DNA of 64,000 nt from assembly GCF_964355755.1 (NCBI RefSeq), contig NC_092676.1, positions 16,472,288 through 16,536,287 of the forward strand, given 5' to 3'. Both the position numbers and the translations under genes were made by a program. Source of the DNA: Antedon mediterranea (Eukaryota > Echinodermata > Crinoidea > Comatulida > Antedonidae). The notes under the pieces are model-generated. The model did no database searches. It was not told the origin of the DNA and worked only from the letters and a program-made list of their open reading frames with translations. Positions 48,439-59,731 of the stretch are shown here, one piece after another. The first letter of the stretch is position 1, and each line of letters begins with the position of its first letter.

Positions 48439-48855
48439 GGTGCTCTGAAAATATGAAATAAATGTATGTGATTATTATTCATGTTATACATCTGATCGTC
48501 CATGTAACTGATTGTCCGCCTGCCTATCTGACACCACAAAAGGTGAAATGTACGGCATGAATAATATTGTGTTTCTTTCACAAGGTCATCGTTCATTCCA
48601 TTACAAAAGGTAGGTATGCACAGGCGGACGCTCAGCTATGGCAGACTTTCAGTTTTAATACACACCGGCATGTGTGTAAACAGGATGAGCATAATACACT
48701 ATATGAAGAGTTCTTGCGCAAAGCACAGTAAGTCCATTTGACCTCTTTTGTAAAAGAAAGAAAGAATTGAATAAAATCGTCAGGTCTTGCTTTCACTGGT
48801 GGTCTGGAACTTATTGTCAGTAGCAAATGTTAGCAACAACTATGTCAAAACGGCG

Positions 48856-48863
48856 CTTATATA
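48856..48863 (-). promoter_or_regulatory. TATA box of the 138-codon gene
   Basis: TATATAAG on the minus strand, followed about 25-30 bp downstream by the probable start region near 48830. The 5'-UTR exon would run to a donor somewhere in 48.7-48.6 kb, joining the acceptor at 48445. The exact donor is not settled. Confidence 0.45.
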
Positions 48864-49281
48864 CATCAAAGAGCCCCTCCCTTAGTTTTCTAATTGGTTG
48901 ATCATTTGAATCATTTCTCACCTGTTGATTGGTTAAATGTAGGGGTATGAGACCTAATCGACAATAATCATCCCAACATATTTCCGTTAAAATCAATATT
49001 TCGTTTTCAGAAGAAAGATAAAAAAAATATATTTCTGATTTAAAAATACGGCACATTCAATTGTTTATTAATACGTTATACATTTTTTGGCACAATTTTG
49101 CTTCTACGTTCACAATAACTGGATCATTTAGACGAAAGTCAGGTTTTTGATAACATGCTTTCATGTGTAAAATGTATTAAATTATTATTATTTAACATCA
49201 AAGTATTACTTTTACTTTTGACGTGTTTGATGGCTGGGTATATCGTGGGCAATAAAATTATCGTTTTAGCTGTTCAATAAT

Positions 49282-50384
49282 GGGTGTCACGAAAGCTCAG
49301 ACCACGAAAGCTCAGACCCCCTAAGACCTAAGATCACGAAAGCTAAGACCCAACACCTAAGATTACAATTCAAATATTTATCTTTCGCACCTGCCTTGTA
49401 TTTTAACTCCCAACATTTATTATGAATACCACACCTTGAATTGGCATTTTCATGAAAAAGAATCACATAAAAAGTAACAAATACATTTTTAAATTGATGA
49501 TTTTACAGACGTTTTTCTCGCACACAAAATGACTAGCCTACAGTACAGTAGGCCTACCCCATGGGCCATGTTCAATGTTTTTGTTTCTATGGAACGTCAA
49601 AAGAGCAAAAATTATATAGAGAGCTGAAAACTCTGTGGAGTCCATCTACAGTGTGGATGGAACAATGTAAAATTAAAATTGTAATGATAATAGTATAATC
49701 ATGCAAGTACGAAGAAATAAATACTGGCAAATAAATTTTAATTTAAAAATCATGATAAGTTTTTTTGTTTCGTTTTCTTTCTGTTTTTATACTTGTACTA
49801 TTATTGTTGCTCTTTTGGCGCTCCATAGAAACAAAAACATTGAGCGTGGGGAGCTCGAGGAGTTAAATTGTCATTACAGCATGGCAGTATACAGTACAAA
49901 GAAACACATCTGTAAAATCATCAATTTAAAGGATTTATTTATTTGTTATTATGTATTTCTCCTTCTGAAAGTACTTATAAGTCCTAATTTTAAAGTGTGG
50001 TGTTCAGGATAAAGTTAGTCAACAAATTTGGAGTCAAAATACAAGAAAGGCAGGTGCGTAAGAAAAACATCCTCTGAACCAACACAATGGAGTAAATATA
50101 TACCAACAAACAACCCGTCAAGTTTGTTTGTTGTAAAGAAAAAATATACATTTACTCAACGGACGAAAATAATGTGAGTTTATCTATGTTTTGCGGTAGT
50201 ATTAAATTATATTTATGGTAATAAATGAAACCTACTGTGTTTAAAATTATGTATGGATAAACAAGTATTGTTTTTAAGCTGTAGTATATCTTAGTATTTG
50301 TAATCTTAGGTGTTGGGTCTTAGCTTTCGTGATCTTAGGTCTTAGGGGGTCTGAGGTTTCGTGGTCTGAGGTTTCGTGACACCC
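49282..50384. mobile_element. fold-back DNA transposon, 1103 bp, 10-bp target duplication
   Basis: Ends GGGTGTCACGAAAGCTCAG and CTGAGGTTTCGTGACACCC are inverse over about 86 bp with few mismatches. Weaker inverse similarity continues inward (CGCACCTGCCTT...; TTTCTATGGA/TCCATAGAAA). It is flanked on both sides by GTTCAATAAT (49272-49281 and 50385-50394). Long terminal repeats with a 9-10 bp duplication suggest a Mutator-like non-autonomous element. No transposase coding. Confidence 0.88.
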
Positions 50385-50394
50385 GTTCAATAAT

Positions 50395-50985
50395 ATATGA
50401 CGAGCATTGTATTCGACCCGTTAAGTGCCGTTCTAAAGCGTGGTTCCCACTAGTGACGCAACACAAGGACGTAACGCAACGCAAGTGAATTGACCAATCA
50501 CAAGCGATGGCTTATTCGCTTGTGATTGCTAACTGTCTATAACTTCGCTTGTCATTGGTTAAAACACTTGCGTTGCGTTTACATCCTTGCGTTACGTTCT
50601 AGTGGGAACCAAGCTTAAACCCAGATACGCTAAGATATTAATCTTGTTATAACAAAATTAGAATAACGGTACTGACTTGCATAGATTATTTTTCAAAATT
50701 GAAAGTATGTATTTATAAAAAAAAATTGAATGGAGATGGTATTGCGTAGGTATTCTCAACACAGGATATTATCGTTAGTTACAAAGGAACCAGTGTCCTT
50801 GCTAACAGGTTCTTCGTGGAACTTATTAAAAATAAAATGTGTATAAAGAATCGTTCACAACATTGCTGATACAATACAATCACGACTTAATCATCACCAT
50901 TGTCAATACAGATCCGTAGTGTTAGTAAACAGACTGCTACATAAGCCATTCGCTATAACGAAACACTATACAAAAACACTCGCTA
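50395..50985. repeat. host repeat, copy A
   Basis: ATGACGAGCATTGTATTCGA through CAGATCCGTAGTG to GACTGCTACATAAGCCATT. Copy B is at 53202-53396 plus 54713-54865, in the same orientation and clearly diverged. The two copies differ by three clean insertions, which define the mobile elements listed here. Confidence 0.85.
50437..50615. mobile_element. Harbinger-like MITE, 179 bp, TAA target duplication
   Basis: Ends AGCGTGGTTCCCACTAG and CTAGTGGGAACCAAGCT are inverse. TAA flanks both sides (50434-50436 and 50616-50618). The related sequence at 53.23 kb lacks it (GCCGTTCTAAACCCTGAT), confirming insertion. The inside folds further (CAATCACAAGCG/CGCTTGTGATTG). A 3-bp TAA duplication fits PIF/Harbinger. 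Confidence 0.88.
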
Positions 50986-51310
50986 CACTAGGCCTAGCTA
51001 CTAGCAGCACTATGTAGCATATGCCTAAACAACTTAGGCGTATGTTTATTTAATACACTTTTTTTGCGAAACAGTATTTATAGCTAGCGTGAGCCTAGGT
51101 GGTATAAAAAGAAAACATGAAGTGTTTTTAAATATAGACTTTTTGCATAATTTGTGTGTATATTTTTTTTTTGCCGGTAGCACCACTTTGGTCTGGAAAA
51201 AAAATTCCTACTAACCTACCCATTGTTAGGAAATACCCAAAACGTGGCAAACACAATCATTTTTTTAATTGAATAACTGACTGGAAGCAAAATATTTACA
51301 CGATAGGCCT

Positions 51311-53070
51311 ATAAAAGATGGGGCTGAAATTCTAAAAGTTCCCATTACCTACATAATTAATTTATCAATTAGTACCAGTACAGTCCCAGAAGACATGAAA
51401 AAGGCCAAGGTCATACCTCTTTATAAAAAAGGTAGTAGAACCGATATTGGAAACTATCGCCCTATAAGTATACTCAGTACAATGTCTAAAATTTTAGAGA
51501 AGGCTGTTTTTATTCAAATCGAAAAATACCTTACTGAAAACAACGTATTGTATAAATATCAATCTGGATTTCGAGCTGCCTTCTCTACTGACACATGTTT
51601 GATAGACTTAGTTGATTCCCTTAAAACCCAAACTTCTAAGGGAAATTTCTCGGGTATGGTGTTGGTCGATTTAAAGAAGGCATTTGACACTGTAGATCAT
51701 GACATTTTATGTAATAAGCTTAAATTAATGGGTATTGGATCTATTGAATGGTTCAAATCTTACTTATCAATAAGAAAGCAAATAGTAACTGTTGATGATC
51801 ATTGCTCTCAATCTTGTACTGTTACATGCGGGGTTCCTCAAGGAAGTATCCTTGGACCCCTTTTGTTCTTATGTTTTGTTAATGACATGGTAACTTGTAT
51901 TGATCCTGATTGTAAACTCCTTCTATACGCTGATGACAGTGCAATTGTTTATTCACACAGAAATCCAGATATTATTTCTAAGAAGCTAGGGTCAACACTA
52001 GACTCCTTGTGTGATTGGCTTGTAGACAATAAGTTAACAATTAACCTGGATAAAACTGAGTGTATACTATTTGGTTCTAAGAGAAAAACTAAAAATGTTA
52101 ACAATTTTAATGTCTCAACAAATGGTAACAATATCAACACTAGTAATTGTGTCAAGTATCTGGGTATTGAAATAGATCAAAATTTAACGTGTTCTGAATA
52201 TGCATGTAAAACCATTAAGAAAATTAATAATAGGCTTAAGTTTATGTACCGCCAACGTAAGATACTAAGTTGTAAGAATCGTAAACTATTATGCTCTGCT
52301 CTCATCCAATGTGTTTTTGATTATGCTGCATCTTCTTGGTTCTGTGGAACCAGTAAAGCTATCCAAAGAAAACTACAAATTGCTCAAAACAAAATGGTTA
52401 GACTCATAAAAGGAGTTGAACCCAGAAGACATATAGGTGCTGATCAATTAGACGATTATGGATTGTTAAATGTAAAATATCGAGTAAAGTTCTTGCAAAT
52501 TAGCCAAGTTCATAAAATATTTATGGGCAGAAGTGCTTCATACCTAAACGAAAACTTTCGTAGAGTTAATAACTTACATGGTCACTTCACTCGTGGTAGT
52601 AAACTCAATTTTGTTGTACCTAAAGTCCAAGGCATAGAATGTAATACGTTCTATTTTAATGCAATCAGAGAATGGAATAACCTTCCTGACTATATTAAAC
52701 AAATTTCCAACACATCTAAATTTAAAACTGAATTGAAACAATATTACAAAATTAAACATAGATAAATTATTATTGTGCCATTATATCAGATGTTTTGCTT
52801 ATATGCTTATATATTTATGAACCCCGTCTTATAATGTTTATTTTGTTAAAATTATAATTACTATTTTTTTAGGGACCACATTGGAATTAAGTTGTTTTAC
52901 TTTAAACGACTTTATGTGTTTTCCCGTGCATCGTCAGACTTCATTAATCCCGCCATTTTTATTTGCTTTTTTGATGTACATGTATATTAATATTTAAGGT
53001 GATTTTATATATTATTGATGTATTTTTAATGTTATTTATTGAGATGCCAAATAAATGAAAGAAAGAAATA
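51311..53070 (+). mobile_element. 5'-truncated non-LTR retrotransposon (CR1/Jockey group) with intact RT frame
   Basis: The reverse transcriptase frame is open from about 51311 to 52765, with the first in-frame ATG at 51395. Motifs in order: KVIPLYKKGSRTDIGNYRPI, YQSGFRAAFSTDTCLIDLV, DLKKAFDTVDHDIL, GVPQGSILGPLLF, LLYADDSAIV, KLTINLDKTE and KYLGIEIDQNL. The catalytic YADD is intact. The usual tail (HFTRGSKLNFVVPK, FNAIREWNNLPDYIK) follows, then a 3' UTR ending AAATGAAAGAAAGAAA near 53070. The N-terminal endonuclease and ORF1 are missing, so it cannot move alone. The lack of stops suggests a young insertion. It is inserted between copies A and B of the host repeat. Confidence 0.9.
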
Positions 53071-53201
53071 GAAATACTTTTTAAAACGTTATAGTTTGGT
53101 GTGGGTTCAAACGTAAACCACAATTACGTTTATTGAAGACCAGACAATTATAACGTTTGTACCAAATGGTCTATCAACGATTTAATTTATAAAGTTTCTT
53201 T

Positions 53202-54880
53202 ATGACGAGCCTTGTATTCGACCCGTTAAGCGCCGTTCTAAACCCTGATACTAGAATAACGGTACTGACGTACTCGCATATCTTTGGGGATTATTTTTCA
53301 AAATTTAAAGTATGTATTTACAAAAAAGTTGAACAGAGATGGATTTGTTAAAATTGTGTAGGTATTCTCAATACAGGATATTGTCGTTAGTTACAACATG
53401 GATTAAAGAATAGAAGGATATGCATCGACGGTGACATCAAACGATTTTACAACGCGCTTGCCTATACTAAAGCACTGCTGCCAATCAAACAAACACGTTC
53501 ATTGAACTCCGTGTCTCTAACCGCGACCCTCTGAACGCTGTGAATCAACTGTTACATTTTTTTAGACCAAAACGTAACCATGTAGAAATCGTATGCGCAG
53601 TCTGAATGTTCTATTGACATGTCTGCGTCGATGATTAATTGACTACAAAAATATATTGCTGAATAATTCTGTTTTAGTTTCATCACAATCGGACTACGAA
53701 AAGTTCACTTTCTTACGACTGGTAATTTTAAGTAGTTTGTAATATTAATAAAATATGCAATTTTTATATTTGAATTATCATTATTTGCCTGCCATCTTCT
53801 TTCATTAAAAATTGCGTTAATCTATAGAATATTAAATTATGCATTTGACCATGTATGTTGTTAGCGTGGCCGGTGTTCACACATACAACAATCGTGTTTT
53901 TAATATATGGCTAAGCCGTGGTTTCTTCATAAATCTCCTTAATTATCGATGTGATTATATTTAAACTGTAGTGCCTGGTGATTGGCTAGTGGTTATGTCA
54001 TCCACATCACATCCAATCACCGGGCCTAATTGAATGAAAACAGCGATCCCTGATCCGGGATTGGCTGGCTATGTATAGTTGCGATTCGTTACCTAGCGGT
54101 CGTTTTGAAAAGTACACGCAGGGCAAACTTAATCACGAACAAACGGAGTACCTATTATTATTCACACAAGAAGTAAGACAACGGTGAGTATATAGATCAT
54201 GATTACACGTTGTATCTACTACATTTAAGATTAGCCTAGGCCTACCTAGGCAGTATCAATGTCGGCAAATCATAGGGTTTACTAGCCCAGTTTAGCCTAG
54301 TAGGACCTGGGCCTAGGCTAACATTCTTGCTGATTTTGTAATTTTACAACAAATGAGACAACAAATAGTTATTGTCTCAGATGTAGGGCTACTACAGGTC
54401 ATAAAATGCTACTTTAATCATAAAAAATCATTAGCGTAGATCAATCGCGGCAGAAACCTATACTAATTACAACATTACAATGATAGCATCTACAAACATC
54501 ATGCCACCAAAGAACGCGCGAAAGAAGCGTAGCCAACAAGGTTAAATGTCGTTGCACATGTGCAGTAAACAATATATTAGGCACGCGACCGTTTTGTTGT
54601 TACCATGCGGTTAATTAAACTGTAACATTGTGGGCGGTCCGCGGTCTGTCGGCGAGAGTCAAGGAACCCTTGATCTCACGTCGATGCATATCCTTCTATT
54701 CTTTAATCCATGGTTACAAAGGAACAGGTTTTTCGTGAAACATACTAAAAATACAATGTGTATATAGAATCGTTCACAACACTGTTGATACAATACAATA
54801 ACGACTTAAACATCATTGTCAATACAGATCCGTAGTGTCAGTACACAGACTGCTACATAAGCCATTTTTTTAGAAAATAA
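53202..54880. repeat. host repeat, copy B, split by a DNA transposon
   Basis: ATGACGAGCCTTGTATTCGA through TCGTTAGTTACAA (53396), then after the insertion GTTACAAAGGAACAGG through CAGATCCGTAGTGTC and CTACATAAGCC. It matches copy A at 50395-50985 without the Harbinger-like MITE. Confidence 0.85.
53397..54712. mobile_element. 1316-bp terminal-inverted-repeat transposon, 7-bp target duplication
   Basis: Ends CATGGATTAAAGAATAGAAG and CTTCTATTCTTTAATCCATG are inverse for about 33 bp (through ...GATATGCATCGA), with weaker similarity beyond. GTTACAA flanks both sides (53390-53396 and 54713-54719). Copy A (TTAGTTACAAAGGAACC) is the empty site with one GTTACAA. No transposase frame is visible, so it is non-autonomous. 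The interior has a good splice-donor-like site (CAACGGTGAGTA at about 54180), which could be a captured host exon edge. Confidence 0.9.
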
Positions 54881-55309
54881 ATTACTTTCAAAACACTATT
54901 GCTAACGCATTGTTCATAACTTCTATTTCAAATATAGACCTGTAAACGTTTTAACAACAGGGAAGAGTAAATAATAAGTAAGTATACTAAAAAATAATGT
55001 AATTACGTCGTGAACGCATTGTATATATTACAAACACTGAATAATTCCTTGTCACCCACTTCTTGATAATACTGCTGGGTATTGTTTTATTGCTACATTT
55101 CTTTAACGTTTTTTTTATTTTAAACGTTATTGTATTAGGCATATCAATAAAAACAAAAGTGATATTTTATAAGATTTAGCACTATTTTGGGGGCAAATAT
55201 TGGGATCATTGTTTACAACTCAAAGGCAACTGACAAAATATTAGAAAGAAAAGTCACGTTATACGACGGTACCTGTGTTTATCTCCGACTTAGAAAACTA
55301 GTTCCCGAA

Positions 55310-56648
55310 AGTAATATTCCACTCGTTCTAATTATTAGTCTAACTAAAGAACACTCGTTCTAACGATTGGTCTAACTACAGACCACTAACTCTACTGGTT
55401 GGTCAACTAAAAACCACTCGCTCTAACAGTTGTTCTAACTAAAAAATTCTCGTTCAAACGATTTGTCTAGCTAAAGACCACTAAACTCTACTGGTTGGTC
55501 AACTAAAAACCACTCGCTCTAACGTTTGGTCTAACTAAAGACCACTAAATCTACTGGTTGGTCAACTATAAAACACTCGCTCTCACGATTGGTCTAACTA
55601 AAGACCACTAAATCTACTGGTTGGTCAACTAAAAACCACTCGCTCTAACGTTTGGTCTAACTATAAAACACTCGCTCTCACGATTGGTCTAACTAAAGAC
55701 TACTAAATCTACTGGTTGGTCAACTAAAAACCACTCGCTCTAACGGTTGGTCTAACTAAAAAACACTCACTCTCACGATTGGTCTAACTAAAGACCACTA
55801 AATCTACTTGTTGGTCAACTAAAAACCACTCGCTATAACTGTTGATCTAACTAAAAAAACACTCGCTCTAACAATTGGTCTAACTGAAGACCACTAAATC
55901 TACTGGTTGGTCAACTAAAAACCACTCGCTCTAACGTTTGGTCTAACTATAAAACACTCGCTCTCACGATTGGTCTAACTAAAGACTACTAAATCTACTG
56001 GTTGGTCAACTAAAAACCACTCGCTCTAACGGTTGGTCTAACTAAAAAACACTCACTCTCACGATTGGTCTAACTAAAGACCACTAAATCTACTTGTTGG
56101 TCAACTAAACTAACTAAAAAAACACTCGCTCTAACAATTGGTCTAACTGAAGACCACTAAATCTACTGGTTGGTCAACTAAAAACCACTCGCTCTAACGT
56201 TTGGTCTAACTATAAAACACTCGCTCTCACGATTGGTCTAACTAAAGACTACTAAATCTACTGGTTGGTCAACTAAAAACCACTCGCTCTAACGGTTGGT
56301 CTAACTAAAAAACACTCACTCTCACGATTGGTCTAACTAAAGACCACTAAATCTACTTGTTGGTCAACTAAAAACCACTCGCTATAACTGTTGATCTAAC
56401 TAAAAAAACACTCGCTCTAACAATTGGTCTAACTGAAGACCACTAAATCTACTGGTTGGTCAACTAAAAACCACTCGCTCTAACGGTTGGTCTAACTAAA
56501 AAACACTCGCTCTAAGGATTGGTGTAACTTAAACCCACTTATTCTATCGATCGGTCTAACTAAACTTCACTCGTTTTAACGATTATTCTAACTGAGGAAA
56601 ACTTGTTTTAACGATTGGTCTAACTGAAGACATATTGTTTTAACGATA
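55310..56648. repeat. minisatellite of ~31-bp units with higher-order structure
   Basis: Alternating units of about 31 bp: CACTCGCTCTAACGNTTGGT-CTAACTAAAGAC and CACTAAATCTACTGGTTGGT-CAACTAAAAAC. Blocks containing CTAACTATAAAACACTCGC recur at about 55637, 55923 and 56186, so larger blocks of about 286 bp (one shortened to 263) have been duplicated. Units become more diverged at both edges. The array resumes at 57977-58065 after a LINE insertion. Confidence 0.9.
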
Positions 56649-57976
56649 CCTGTAATATGGAAAAAGTCCTCAATAACACTACTCCCTAAAAAACCTAAAC
56701 CAAGTATTAACAACGACTATAGACCCGTTGCCTTGACATCGATCATTATGAAGTGTCTAGAATCCATTGTTAAGCATTTTCTGAATTTCTAAATGAATGT
56801 AATGAGTTACGTGACCCGTGTCAGTTTGCGTATAAGAGTAAGAAAGGGAAAAGTGATGCAGTCTTAACTCTTCTTGACTCTGTTTATTCTGGTCTCGAGA
56901 GACCGCAATCATTATGTTCGCTCTATGTTCTTCGATTTCTCTTCAGCCTTTAATACTATCCAATCACATATTCTGCTCCGGAAACTCTGTGATATGAATA
57001 TTAATTCACACATAATCTTGTGGATATGTGATTTTCTATCAAATAGACCACAGGTGGTTAGGATAGGTGGACATTCTTCTAGTACTCTTTTCACTAACAC
57101 CGGTGTCCCTCAGGGATGTGTTCTTTCTCCTGTTCTTTTCTCTCTTTACACAAATGACTTTAAAATTGAAAGTAATAATGTTAGTATAGTTAAGTATGCA
57201 GATGATTCTGTTGTTACGGGTATAATTCAGCATAACTGTGAAGATGAGTATAGAAATACACTTAGGTTGTTTGAGTCGTGGTGTATGAAAAACATTTTTA
57301 TATTAAACGCGGATAAGACCAAAGAATTAATTTTTGATTTCAAAAAGAAGAAAAGTGTTATTGATAATATTGTATTAAACGACCAAAAGATAGATACTGT
57401 AAAAGGACATAAATATTTAGGAACAACGGTAGATTGTGATTTAAATTGGAATGCAAATACTGTAAATATTGTTAAAACATCTAATAATGATATACTTTTT
57501 TGTTTCACGAGAGTGTTATTCTTAGTGTTGTAACTTTCAACTGTGTTGAATAGTCTGAGTGCTAATGATAAAAAGAAACTTGACCGTATAATGAAAACTG
57601 CTAGTAAAATAATAGGAAAGAATGTCAATGTTATCGACGCAGTTTACAGGCGCGATGTTATTAGCCAAGTTAAGAAAATAAGGGAAGATAACTCACACCC
57701 ATTGAATGATAAATATGTTGTAAATAAATCAGGTAGAATTCGTTCTTTAATATGCAATACCACTCGATGTAGGAAATCATTTGTCCACAACTCTATTCAT
57801 ATTTCCAACTCAACATTTCAAAGATAGTTTGTTTACTACTGTATATAGTTTAATGTATTGTATTGATATTTTTAATGTTTTATATATTGTATGTGTTTTT
57901 AGGCATCTAAGGAAAACCAATTTCATGTTCGCCTGATTGTGTTCATGACAATAAAGATTTATCTTATCTTATCTTA
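56649..57976 (+). mobile_element. 5'-truncated, frame-broken LINE (CR1/L2/Rex-like) inserted in the minisatellite
   Basis: RT fragments in changing frames: KKSSITLLPKKPKPSINNDY, MFFDFSSAFNTIQSHILLRK, NTGVPQGCVLSPVLFSLYTN, VKYADDSVVTG and LNADKTKELIFDF, then a C-terminal piece (NDKKKLDRIMKTASKIIGKN) after another frameshift near 57535. The stop in the first fragment and these shifts make it a pseudogene. The 3' end CATGACAATAAAGATT plus TATCT repeats is the CR1/L2 type. Minisatellite units lie on both sides. Confidence 0.88.
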
Positions 57977-58065
57977 ACTAAAGTTCACTTGTTTTAACAA
58001 TTGGTCTAACTGAAGAAAACTTGTTTTAACGATTAGTCTAGCTGAAGACAAATTGTTTATAAAGT
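57977..58065. repeat. resumed minisatellite after the LINE
   Basis: CTAAAGTTCACTTGTTTTAA, CAATTGGTCTAACTGAAG and GATTAGTCTAGCTGAAG continue the diverged edge units seen just before 56649. Confidence 0.85.
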
Positions 58066-58465
58066 TGCTTCATACGTTCGGTACTGATTTTAACCACCTA
58101 ACATAACCCTGTTTACTAAATAAGTTGAGTTAGATAATTAGTTATTGACAATCTATATATAAATTATGGTTAATTCTGACATAGGCGAGCACAATGGAAA
58201 AACTTCGGTACTAATCTCCGCCTTGGATACCTACCTTATGTATCTCAGATGTACCGAGAAACGTAAATTAGTTTTCAGTACTACGCTATTGTTCCATATT
58301 TCTTTCTTAGGAAGATATTATAAAAGGGTTTTATAAGACATTTTCTGATTTCAATCGGTAAATTTTAACTCTACGCACGGTAGAAGTGATTTTTTTTTAA
58401 TTGACTAACTGACTGGAGGCGAAATCCTGACAGAATCAAGAGATTATATGCATTAATGCATATAA
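58066..58465. other. non-coding, remainder of the nested host repeat
   Basis: TTAATTGACTAACTGACTGG at 58395-58420 matches TTAATTGAATAACTGACTGG at 51265-51285, just left of the first LINE. The larger host repeat therefore seems to frame the whole nest. An ATATGCATTAATGCATAT palindrome lies at about 58434-58453. Confidence 0.5.
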
Positions 58466-58795
58466 CCTAATTAGTATTGCGATTGGTTGTTGGTTGATGT
58501 CGATGATGTCATCCTCAACAAAAATACGGTATTACAATTGGTTTGATGTTGATAATGTCACCCACAACAAAAAGTAGGATTTGGCCGATCAGGAAAAGTC
58601 AGTAAAATACTTTATTGGGATTGGTTTTGATGTCGATGTTGTCATCCTCAATAAACATTAGAATTTGGCCAATCAGGAAAGGTCAGTAAAATACGGTATT
58701 GAGATTGGTTTGCTATCGATGATGTCATCGTCAACAAAAATACGGTATTACGATTGGTCTGATGTCGATAATGTCATCCTCAACAAAAAAGTAAA
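58466..58795. repeat. tandem repeat of TACGGTATTACGATTGGT / GATGTCATCCTCAACAAAAA units
   Basis: Four or five degenerate copies alternate TTGATGTCGATGATGTCATC-CTCAACAAAAA with GGATTTGGCCGATCAGGAAA-AGTCAGTAAAATACGG. Related single words occur at 45.53-45.60 kb. A (CA)n run follows at 58813-58830. Open frames across this block are by-products of the repeat. Confidence 0.8.
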
Positions 58796-58830
58796 AAGTT
58801 TTACATGGCTGAGCACACACACACACACAC

Positions 58831-59690
58831 AAGCAACGCAACAAGAGAAAAGGAGGTTTTACCTTGCTCATCATATCGTATCAGGATGCAAGAATCATGC
58901 AAGTCCTGAACAATCATCTTCAGTAATATTTATCATGGAGGATGAGAAAGCATGCACAATCACAAAGGTTAATGCGCGCCACCGTCAGACTGTTAAAATG
59001 TGTACTTATTAAAGCGGTATCACTGTCATTGCAAAAATAAATGAAGAATACGTCTGTTGTCATCGTTTCAAAATTATAAAAACAGTCATCATTTATATAA
59101 ATAAAGAAACCATATTATAATAAATCACACAAATCATTTATTTTTCTTTTTAATTCAAATTATCAAATAGTGATTGGTGTACAGTATGATTGACATCAGT
59201 ATAAAAATAATAATTATAATTACTTCTACTACTATTACATATGGCGTTGCTCTTATTCTTCTATTGTTGGTCAACCATTATTACACCAAATTAAAATTAT
59301 CCTACATCACAAAACCAGTCACCATAAATATCTGTAAATAAATATTAAATAAGTGTTAGAAGGTGTCCAGAAGGTGAATCAGTGTTCAATAGAGCATACT
59401 GTATTGTTCTTTGTTACACCTTTATGCAAATTATCAATTGCACAGGTTGTTGTGCAGGGCAGTCGACAATTGAGCTTCGTGCTGGGTGTAGCCAATAACA
59501 CAAATAAAATCACAAAAATGATGAAACAAGGGCAAACTATAGATCGATAATTATTGAAATGACGTATGATCAATAGAAATTGTTTGCCCGCACCTGGCCT
59601 TTAATATATAAAATAAAATAACAAATTGAATGACATTTCTACCTTTCATATGTTATTTACTTTTAATTATTTCAAATTACTTACAGTTAT
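58831..59690. other. AT-rich non-coding stretch
   Basis: No motif-bearing frame or repeat recognised. Contains an ATTAAA on the minus strand near 59600 that could serve the tentative gene at 59.7-60.6 kb. Confidence 0.5.
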
Positions 59691-59731
59691 CAATCATCAG
59701 TCAGTCAATGTATATAATTTCTTCATCAGGT

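Noticed and set aside
49701-50012. 103-codon frame with a hydrophobic segment
   Set aside because: Lies inside the fold-back transposon; its arms explain the sequence and no transposase motif is present.
55310-56648. CRISPR-like appearance of regularly spaced repeats
   Set aside because: The whole unit is repeated, with no unique spacers, in animal DNA; it is a minisatellite. The same holds for the 85-bp and 97-bp arrays.
58665-59012. 115-codon frame
   Set aside because: Runs through the tandem repeats and the CA microsatellite; composition reflects the repeat.
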